From JALQTD01 sp964390365 (lineage in GTDB: Bacteria; Bacteroidota; Bacteroidia; Flavobacteriales_D; Sanyastnellaceae), in assembly GCA_964390365.1 (NCBI GenBank), contig CAYMHW010000010.1, positions 1-38,481 of the forward strand: a stretch of 38,481 bases of DNA, given 5' to 3'. The translations under genes were made by a program, and so were the position numbers. How positions within the stretch are numbered: position 1 is the first letter of the stretch; each line of letters opens with the position of its first letter. Below the pieces are notes generated by a model that saw nothing but the letters and a program-made list of their open reading frames with translations, had not been told where the DNA came from and searched no databases. Below are positions 24,046-29,747 of the stretch, piece after piece.

Positions 24046-24354
24046 ATGAACGCACATCCTTTGTCCTTCCCCTACTGCGCGGTCGAAACCGAAACCGAGG
24101 AAGCCGTTGCGCTCGAAACCAACATCGGCGAGGAATGGCACATCGTGCTGTACAACGACGATGAGAACACGTTCGATCACGTCATCGACATGCTCGTGAA
24201 GCACTGCGGCCACGATCCGTTGCAAGCCGAGCAATGCGCCGTCATCGTGCACTTCAAGGGAAAGTGCCAAGTGAAATCCGGCTCCTACGAACTCCTCGAG
24301 CCCATTTGCACGAAGCTGCTCGAAGCCCAGCTGAACGCGGAAATCGAGCCCTGA
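24046..24354 (+). CDS. clpS: Clp protease adaptor ClpS
   Basis: A 102-residue adaptor that delivers proteins with destabilising N-terminal residues to ClpAP/ClpCP. The binding-pocket motif is YNDDENTFDHVIDML (about residues 36-50) and the second half is EQCAVIVHFKGKC, with His at the position of E. coli His66. By alignment, E. coli Thr38 and gatekeeper Met40 correspond to Asn and Phe here; the NTF pattern is one I recall as usual for Bacteroidota ClpS. The first 25 residues are a flexible acidic arm, as in the family. The gene is monocistronic in appearance and ends 1 base before the convergent rpe stop. An ATE1/Bpt-like transferase that could create ClpS substrates is encoded 2.7 kb downstream. 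Confidence 0.92.
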   Translation: MNAHPLSFPYCAVETETEEAVALETNIGEEWHIVLYNDDENTFDHVIDMLVKHCGHDPLQAEQCAVIVHFKGKCQVKSGSYELLEPICTKLLEAQLNAEIEP

Positions 24355-24355
24355 T

Positions 24356-25003
24356 TCAGGCCTTCATCGCGCGGATGGCCGCATGCGGATCATCGGCTCG
24401 GAACGTGGACGAACCGGCGACGAGCACGTCCGCGCCAGCGGCATACAAGGCGCCCGCATTTTCCACGTTCACGCCACCGTCGATTTCGATGTGCGCCGTG
24501 CTGCCGGCGTCGTTCAGCATCGCGCGCAGTTGGCGGGTCTTTTCGTAGGTGCGCTCGATGAATTTTTGGCCTCCAAAACCCGGATTCACGGACATGAGGC
24601 ACACCAAATCCAGCTCCGGCAAGACCTCCGACAGCACGGACACTGGCGTGTGCGGATTCAACGCCACCCCCGCCTTCATCCCCGCTGCGCGAATGGCCTG
24701 CAGCGTCCGGTGCAAATGCGTGCACGCCTCCACGTGAACGGTCAACACATCCGCTCCCAAATCCGCGAACGTTTGGATGTAGCGGTCTGGGTCCACGATC
24801 ATCAGGTGCACGTCCAACGGCTTCTTCGCGTGGCGTGCAATGGCTTCGATGACGGGCATGCCAAAGCTGATGTTGGGCACGAACACCCCGTCCATCACAT
24901 CGAGGTGGAACCAATCCGCCTCGGAGGCATTGACCAATTCGATGTCCCGCTGCAGGTTCGCAAAGTCCGCGGCCAACAGCGATGGGGCGAGGAGGTGTTT
25001 CAT
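24356..25003 (-). CDS. rpe: Ribulose-phosphate 3-epimerase
   Basis: A 215-residue TIM-barrel enzyme that interconverts ribulose 5-phosphate and xylulose 5-phosphate in the pentose phosphate pathway. Motifs: LLAPSLLAADF at the N-terminus with the conserved Ser, HLDVMDGVFVPNISFG (about 33-48) carrying metal ligands His and Asp, LDVHLMI (about 63-69) with the metal His, MSVNPGFGGQKFI (about 137-149) and IEIDGGVN (about 172-179) with the catalytic Asp, then VAGSSTFR in the phosphate-binding loop. Length is standard for the family. The ATG at 25003 is preceded on the minus strand by TTCCTTTG (25015-25008), a degenerate -7 box. It is divergent from coaE across 43 bases. Confidence 0.96.
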   Translation of the reverse strand: MKHLLAPSLLAADFANLQRDIELVNASEADWFHLDVMDGVFVPNISFGMPVIEAIARHAKKPLDVHLMIVDPDRYIQTFADLGADVLTVHVEACTHLHRTLQAIRAAGMKAGVALNPHTPVSVLSEVLPELDLVCLMSVNPGFGGQKFIERTYEKTRQLRAMLNDAGSTAHIEIDGGVNVENAGALYAAGADVLVAGSSTFRADDPHAAIRAMKA

Positions 25004-25007
25004 GGTG

Positions 25008-25015
25008 CAAAGGAA
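25008..25015 (-). promoter_or_regulatory. Possible -7 box for rpe
   Basis: Minus strand TTCCTTTG, 4 bases before the rpe ATG; it differs from TAnnTTTG at the second base. Support is mainly the position. Confidence 0.3.
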
Positions 25016-25046
25016 AGCCGAATCGGATTTTCACGACCTTCGCATC

Positions 25047-25691
25047 ATGCGCGAGTTTCCCACAACGCATCCCCGAATCATCGGATTGACCGGCGGCATC
25101 GGATCGGGCAAGTCCACGGTGCGCCGGTTGTTGAGCGCTTTCGGCGTTCCCGGTTGGAGTGCGGACGAAGCGGGGCGCGCGGTGTACCGGAAGCACCCGG
25201 AACTCCGGCGCTGGGTGGCGGAACGATGGGGCGAGGAGCTGCTGCTCCGCGACGCCGAGGGCCGGGATGTGGACGTCAACCGCGCCACGCTGGGGGCCAT
25301 CGTGTTTCAGGATCCCGCCGCGCTCGCTGCCCTTTCTGAGCGCATTCACCCCTTGGTCGCTGACGCCTTTGCGGCTTGGCGTTGGGCCCAGTCGCAGCGC
25401 GTGGCACCTCCGGCTTGGGTGGTGAGGGAGGCGGCCATTTTATTCGAATCGGGCACCCACCGAGATTGCTCCATCACCCTGAACATCGAGGCCCCCGAGG
25501 CAGAACGCATCGACCGCGTCATGCGCCGGGATGGCGCCTCGCACGAGGCCATTCGGAACCGCATGAACCAGCAGTGGTCGGATGATCAACGCCGGGAACG
25601 AGCGGATTGGACCCTGCACAACGGGAAAGCCGACGCCTTGCTGCCTCAGGTCGAAGCGTTCCTTCGTGGATTGCCTGTCGATGGATTGTGA
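25047..25691 (+). CDS. coaE: Dephospho-CoA kinase
   Basis: A 214-residue P-loop kinase catalysing the last step of coenzyme A synthesis. The Walker A is GLTGGIGSGKST (residues 13-24), followed by GVPGWSADEAGRAVY, the acceptor-binding DxxxR region (usually DaDxiar; here SADEAGR). The lid and core motifs are FQDPAALAALSERIHPLV and REAAILFESGTHRDC, corresponding to the family's HP and PLLFE segments. Length is typical. The ATG at 25047 was chosen because the P-loop should lie near residue 15; readings extending upstream run through the divergent promoter and into rpe. It is followed by a 46-base gap with its own promoter before nfeD. Confidence 0.94.
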   Translation: MREFPTTHPRIIGLTGGIGSGKSTVRRLLSAFGVPGWSADEAGRAVYRKHPELRRWVAERWGEELLLRDAEGRDVDVNRATLGAIVFQDPAALAALSERIHPLVADAFAAWRWAQSQRVAPPAWVVREAAILFESGTHRDCSITLNIEAPEAERIDRVMRRDGASHEAIRNRMNQQWSDDQRRERADWTLHNGKADALLPQVEAFLRGLPVDGL

Positions 25692-25725
25692 ACAAATCCA
25701 TTGAGGAATTCCACTGCAATTGATG

Positions 25726-25732
25726 TAATTTG
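25726..25732 (+). promoter_or_regulatory. Predicted -7 box for nfeD
   Basis: TAATTTG (one base shorter than TAnnTTTG) ends 5 bases before the ATG at 25738. A TTG at 25701-25703, 22 bases upstream of it, fits the -33 position. Confidence 0.4.
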
Positions 25733-25737
25733 AAATC

Positions 25738-26085
25738 ATGTTTGAAAACTGGAGTCATGTGGAAATCTGGGCCCTCTTCGCCTTGCTGTTGTGGCTGGCG
25801 GAGGTGTTCGTTCCAGGGATGATCTTGGGGTGCTTGGGCACGGGAGCGGTTGGTGGATTGGTGGCGGCTTGGATGGGCGCAAGCATTGAGGCACAGCTAA
25901 TTGCAGCTTCGGTGTCCAGCGTTTTGGCCTTCCTTTTTCTTCGGCCTCTGGCGCTGAACAAATGGTTTCGTGGTGCGGAGGTCAACACAGGGGTGGATGC
26001 GCTCGTTGGACGCGAAGCCGAGGTGACGGTGGCGTTCGATGCGCATTCGGCGATGGGGCGCTGCAAAGTGGATGGCGACGATTGG
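25738..26085 (+). CDS. NfeD-like membrane protein, cut by assembly gap
   Basis: The first 116 residues are visible before the run of N. Two or three hydrophobic segments (IWALFALLLWLAEVFVPGMI, GTGAVGGLVAAWMG, AASVSSVLAFLFLRPLAL) precede the start of a soluble OB-fold domain (GREAEVTVAFDAHSAMGRCKVDGDDW). This is the short NfeD1b layout that typically accompanies SPFH/stomatin proteins, and an SPFH gene follows the gap. NfeD proteins are thought to assist SPFH assemblies in membrane microdomains; details are unresolved. By comparison with short NfeD proteins (about 150 residues), roughly 30-40 C-terminal residues are missing. Frames reading through the N stretch are not meaningful. Confidence 0.85.
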
Positions 26086-26185
26086 NNNNNNNNNNNNNNN
26101 NNNNNNNNNNNNNNNNNNNNNNNNNNNNNNNNNNNNNNNNNNNNNNNNNNNNNNNNNNNNNNNNNNNNNNNNNNNNNNNNNNNNN
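26086..26185. other. Scaffold gap of 100 N
   Basis: Exactly 100 N, the conventional placeholder for a gap of unknown size. It hides the end of nfeD and the start of the SPFH gene. The true missing length is probably nearer 200-300 bases, judged from the parts of both proteins that are absent. Confidence 0.98.
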
Positions 26186-27064
26186 GGCAAGTACCACAAG
26201 ACGCTCAATGCAGGCATCAACATCATCATCCCCATCGTCGATCGGCCCCGGGCCATCGCCTGGCGGCAGTTGCGCGAACAAGGGGGGCGGCAGATCATCC
26301 AGTACACGAGCAAGGAGCGGGTGGACATGCGGGAAACGGTGTTTGACTTTCCGAAGCAAGGCGTCATCACGAAGGACAACGTGGTCACGGAGATCAACGC
26401 CTTGATTTATTTCCAAATCGTGGACCCCATCAAGGCCCTCTACGAGATCAACAACCTGCCCAACGCCATCGAAAAGCTAACCCAAACGACGCTCCGGAAT
26501 GTCATCGGTGAATTGGAACTCGACGAGTGCCTCACTTCGCGGGACACCATCAACATGAAGCTGCGCACCATCCTCGACGAAGCCACGAACAAGTGGGGTG
26601 TGAAGGTGAACCGCGTCGAATTGCAGGACATCAACCCGCCGACGGACATCAAGGAGGCGATGGAGAAGCAAATGCGGGCCGAGCGCACGCGCCGGGCGCA
26701 AATCATTGAAGCCGAGGGCGCGAAGCGTGCCGCCATCCTCCAAGCGGAAGGACAGCGCGATGCGGAAATCAACGAAGCGGAGGGCAACCGCCAGTCCCGC
26801 GTGTTGCGGGCGCAAGGGGATGCGGAAGCGCGTTTGGCCATCGCCGAAGCGGAGGCCGAAGCCATTCGGCGCATCGCCGATGCGGTGTCCCAAACGAAAG
26901 CCGACCCCACGCAGTACCTCATTGCCGTGCGCTACATCGAGACCCTCGAACAGATCCTGCGCGAAGGCGGTGCCGGCTCGAAGACGGTGTTCATGCCGTA
27001 CGAAGCATCGGGCCTGATGAGCAGCGTCGGCGGCTTGAAGGAGTTGCTGAGCTCGACCAAGTAA
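26186..27064 (+). CDS. SPFH/stomatin-family protein (QmcA-like), 5' end in gap
   Basis: 292 residues are visible, lacking the N-terminal membrane anchor and first part of the SPFH domain. The sequence opens GKYHKTLNAGINIIIPIVDR, a canonical early SPFH stretch, continues with DNVVTEINALIYFQIVDP and TLRNVIGELELDECLTSRD, and has the GVKVNRVELQDINPP segment. These are hallmarks of prokaryotic stomatins such as QmcA. A long alanine- and glutamate-rich coiled coil follows (about 26650-26900; repeated AEG and AEAEA units) that drives ring or cage assembly. The C-terminus ends in a Ser/Gly-rich tail. Such proteins form large membrane assemblies associated with proteases and with NfeD partners. About 40-50 N-terminal residues are lost in the gap. 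Confidence 0.93.
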   Translation, partial: GKYHKTLNAGINIIIPIVDRPRAIAWRQLREQGGRQIIQYTSKERVDMRETVFDFPKQGVITKDNVVTEINALIYFQIVDPIKALYEINNLPNAIEKLTQTTLRNVIGELELDECLTSRDTINMKLRTILDEATNKWGVKVNRVELQDINPPTDIKEAMEKQMRAERTRRAQIIEAEGAKRAAILQAEGQRDAEINEAEGNRQSRVLRAQGDAEARLAIAEAEAEAIRRIADAVSQTKADPTQYLIAVRYIETLEQILREGGAGSKTVFMPYEASGLMSSVGGLKELLSSTK

Positions 27065-27076
27065 TCCCTTCTCGGT

Positions 27077-28159
27077 TTGATCCAAACGCACCTTCCCCGG
27101 AAACTTTCAGGCGCGCGCTACGACCAGTACCTGGCGGCGGGCTGGTTCCGTGGTTCGGTGATGTTGTACAAAATGGACCTGCTCATCATGGACCGCTCCT
27201 TGTGGTCGGTGGTGAACATTCGGTTGAAGTTGGCGGACTTCGAGCTGCGCAAGAGCCAGCGCAAATGCCGTCGGAAAGTGGAAGCGGAGTTCAAGGTCAT
27301 CGTCCAGCCCGCGCAGCTCGACTTTCGAAGGGAAGCCCTCTACCAACAGCACAAAAAGCGATTCAAAGGATTCGTTCACAACACGTTGAGTGAGTACCTG
27401 CATGCCGGATTCAATCGAACGGTCTTCAACACGATGGAGGTGGGCGTGTACGATGGCATGAAGCTGATTGCGGTGAGCTTTTTCGATTTGGGCGAACAGT
27501 CGATGGCCTCGTTGCTCGCGTTGTACGATGAGGCATATGCTGCTTACAGCTTGGGGCGGTACACGATGTTGAAGGAGATTGAGTTTGGCCAAAACCAAGG
27601 CTTCAAGTGGTATTATCCTGGCTACGTCCTCGACCGCCCATCGTTGTTCGACTACAAGACCGAAATCGGAACGATGCAGTACTACACGCCCGGTCAACGC
27701 TGGGGCGCGTTTGCGAATTACCGGCCGGAGTCGAGCTTGGCGTTGGCCTTGACGCAACGGACGGATCGGTTGGTGGCCGCGCTTGAGGGTGCCGGAATCC
27801 CGTTCGCGAAGCGGTATTACCCGTTTTTCAGCATGGCGTATTTGGGGATTTGGTCGCACGCATTCTTGCCCTTGCCCCTCGTCATTGAGTTGGGGATTGA
27901 TGCCGATGGCATGTTGGTGATGGGGGTGGATCCGGTGAAACTCAATTTGGTCCTCGGGCACATGCATCCGTGTCCCAACGAGCACCAATACCTCAACCGG
28001 GACCACGCGGAAGAATACGATGATCCCGCGGCCTATTTGACGCACCTCATGGAGTTCAGCATCCTCAACGAGCGACCGGAAACCACCGCGGAAGCCATGG
28101 ATTTCATTCTGCATTGGGGCCAAACCCGTGCCCTCTTCTCCCCCCTTTCAACCTCATGA
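27077..28159 (+). CDS. ATE1/Bpt-like aminoacyl-tRNA-protein transferase
   Basis: A 360-residue protein whose middle matches the ATE_C domain of arginyl- and leucyl-tRNA-protein transferases. LYQQHKKRFKGFV (89-101) opens it, IAVSFFDLGEQSMASLLALYD follows (131-151), and SLGRYTMLKEIEFGQNQGF (158-176) then KWYYPGYVL (177-185) form the GNAT-like core. Residues 15-66 resemble ATE_N (YDQYLAAGWFR; NIRLKLADFELRKSQRKCRR), but the family's N-terminal cysteine cluster is absent; the only cysteines are 64 and 299. About 150 residues after the core are unexplained. Such enzymes add an amino acid to protein N-termini, creating degrons read by ClpS. The TTG start at 27077 lies 12 bases after the SPFH stop; it keeps the ATE_N segment, whereas the first ATG (codon 29) would remove part of it. 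Activity and amino acid are inference. Confidence 0.78.
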   Translation: MIQTHLPRKLSGARYDQYLAAGWFRGSVMLYKMDLLIMDRSLWSVVNIRLKLADFELRKSQRKCRRKVEAEFKVIVQPAQLDFRREALYQQHKKRFKGFVHNTLSEYLHAGFNRTVFNTMEVGVYDGMKLIAVSFFDLGEQSMASLLALYDEAYAAYSLGRYTMLKEIEFGQNQGFKWYYPGYVLDRPSLFDYKTEIGTMQYYTPGQRWGAFANYRPESSLALALTQRTDRLVAALEGAGIPFAKRYYPFFSMAYLGIWSHAFLPLPLVIELGIDADGMLVMGVDPVKLNLVLGHMHPCPNEHQYLNRDHAEEYDDPAAYLTHLMEFSILNERPETTAEAMDFILHWGQTRALFSPLSTS

Positions 28160-28932
28160 AACGACTCGTCAGCTGGAACGTCAACGGCGTGCGCGCCATT
28201 GTACAAAAGGACTTCGACTCCCAAATCGCCGCGCTTGCGCCTGACATCCTGTGCCTGCAAGAAACCAAGGCCCAGGACGACCAAGTGGCTGAAGCCCTGT
28301 CGGACATCGCCTCCCTCGCGGGCTATCACCAAGTGGCGGCTTCGGCGGAGAAGAAGGGGTACTCGGGCACGGCCGTGTTGAGCAAAACCGCCCCGCTGAG
28401 CGTCACGCGCGGCATCGGCGTGCCCGCGTTGGACAACGAGGGCCGGGTGATTTGCGCCGAATTCGAGGACGTGCACGTCGTGACGGTCTACACGCCCAAC
28501 AGTTCGAGCGGGCTCAAGCGGCTGCCGTTCCGCAAGGAATGGGACGTGGCCTTTGCGGAGTACATCCGGGCGCTCGATGCAGCGAAACCCGTTATCGTGT
28601 GCGGGGACCTGAACGTGGCGCATGCGCCGATTGATTTGGCCCGACCGGATGCGAATTACAACAAGACACCCGGCTACACGCAGGACGAGATCGACGGAAT
28701 GAGCCGGTTGCTGGCCGAAGCGCACCTCACCGATGCGTGGCGCGCACAACATCCGGATGAAGTGCGGTACAGCTGGTGGAGCTACCGCGGCGGGGCCCGG
28801 GAGAAAAACGTGGGGTGGCGACTGGACTACACGTTGGTGAGCGAACGCCTCATGGGGCGCGTGCGCGCGACGGACATCCGCACGGATTTGACAGGAAGCG
28901 ACCACTGCCCGGTGGTGCTCGAGTGGGAATGA
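28156..28932 (+). CDS. xthA: Exodeoxyribonuclease III
   Basis: A 258-residue AP endonuclease/3'-5' exonuclease of base-excision repair (EEP superfamily). Motifs in order: LVSWNVNGVRA (4-14), LCLQETKAQDDQV with metal Glu (about 33-45), GYSGTAVLSK (about 68-77), VVTVYTPNSSSGLKRLPFRK (about 110-129), CGDLNVAH with catalytic Asp and Asn (about 151-158), WSYRGGAREKNVGWRLDY (about 209-226), and SDHCPVVLEW with the catalytic Asp-His pair at the end. All key residues are present. The ATG at 28156 overlaps the stop of the transferase gene as ATGA; a further upstream ATG at 28114 lies inside that gene and adds a non-conserved stretch. Confidence 0.96.
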   Translation: MKRLVSWNVNGVRAIVQKDFDSQIAALAPDILCLQETKAQDDQVAEALSDIASLAGYHQVAASAEKKGYSGTAVLSKTAPLSVTRGIGVPALDNEGRVICAEFEDVHVVTVYTPNSSSGLKRLPFRKEWDVAFAEYIRALDAAKPVIVCGDLNVAHAPIDLARPDANYNKTPGYTQDEIDGMSRLLAEAHLTDAWRAQHPDEVRYSWWSYRGGAREKNVGWRLDYTLVSERLMGRVRATDIRTDLTGSDHCPVVLEWE

Positions 28933-29028
28933 CGCGGGCGTAAAGTATCCGCAGGCGCTGGTGAATTGGGCGCGGTGGTGAGGGTCTTCGGGGTGTTAAT
29001 TCGTTCCGAAACCTATTAAACCCCAGTC

Positions 29029-29745
29029 ATGAGACAGTTGAGTTTGCGCATCGCCTTGGCGGTGCTTGCGGTGTCGGGTCTCGGCATCGATTCCTTGTTG
29101 GGCCAAACCGCGCCCCCGTGCACCACCTGCGCCGGAGACCTTGACGGCAACGGCCAAATTGGCCTTGAAGACCTGTTCGGCATCCTCACGTGGTACGGTT
29201 CGTCCTGCCCCGTGGATTCCACGGAACCGCCTGAACCAGCGGCCACGGTCTACATTTCCGAAATCCATTACAATCCCGCGACCAGTCAGGGATCCGATAA
29301 CGACTTCGAATTCATCGAACTCCACAACCCGTCTTCCTTCAATGCCCAGCTTTGGGGTTGGACAGCGGAAGGCGCAGTGACAAAAACCCTGCCCCCTGAG
29401 GCCACCATCGCGCCGAATGGCTTCCTCGTGCTCGCCCGAAATCCCGATTCGCTTTGCGTTTTCGTACCCATCGCATCGCCTTGCTTTGGTTGGGATTCGG
29501 GCGAAAGCCTGAACAACACCGGAGAAACCATTGAAATCCGGCGAGGAGACGGCTCCCTGAGCGATGCAGTGGCCTACGAGGACAACGACGGCTGGATGGC
29601 AGCTCCTGACGGGGGCGGCCCCAGCCTGGAATGGATGGACATCGGTTTGGACAACGACGATCCGGCCAGCTGGGCGGCATCTTTCGTAGAAGGCGGTACA
29701 CCCGGCGCCCCGAACAGCATGTGGGGACTGAGCGATCCCGAGTGA
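29029..29745 (+). CDS. Secreted lamin-tail-domain protein with EF-hand/dockerin-like motif
   Basis: A 238-residue exported protein. The signal peptide (LSLRIALAVLAVSGLGIDSLLGQ) is followed by a cysteine-bracketed segment, CTTCAGDLDGNGQIGLEDLF (31-50), whose DxDGNGxIxxxD pattern is a calcium-binding loop like half of a dockerin repeat. Residues about 72-235 form a lamin-tail domain (VYISEIHYNPA, FEFIELHNPSSFNAQLWGW, IAPNGFLVLARN, GETIEIRRGDGSLSDAVAY, GGTPGAPN). Lamin-tail domains in bacteria are usually on secreted or surface proteins; their ligand is not established. No type IX secretion C-terminal domain is seen. The 96-base upstream region carries no obvious feature apart from TTAATTCG (28996-29003). 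The gene ends 2 bases from the convergent GH65 stop. Confidence 0.82.
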   Translation: MRQLSLRIALAVLAVSGLGIDSLLGQTAPPCTTCAGDLDGNGQIGLEDLFGILTWYGSSCPVDSTEPPEPAATVYISEIHYNPATSQGSDNDFEFIELHNPSSFNAQLWGWTAEGAVTKTLPPEATIAPNGFLVLARNPDSLCVFVPIASPCFGWDSGESLNNTGETIEIRRGDGSLSDAVAYEDNDGWMAAPDGGGPSLEWMDIGLDNDDPASWAASFVEGGTPGAPNSMWGLSDPE

Positions 29746-29747
29746 AG

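Noticed and set aside
26039..26346. Open frames reading across the N run
   Set aside because: They join nfeD or shifted sequence to the SPFH region through unknown bases and have no meaning.
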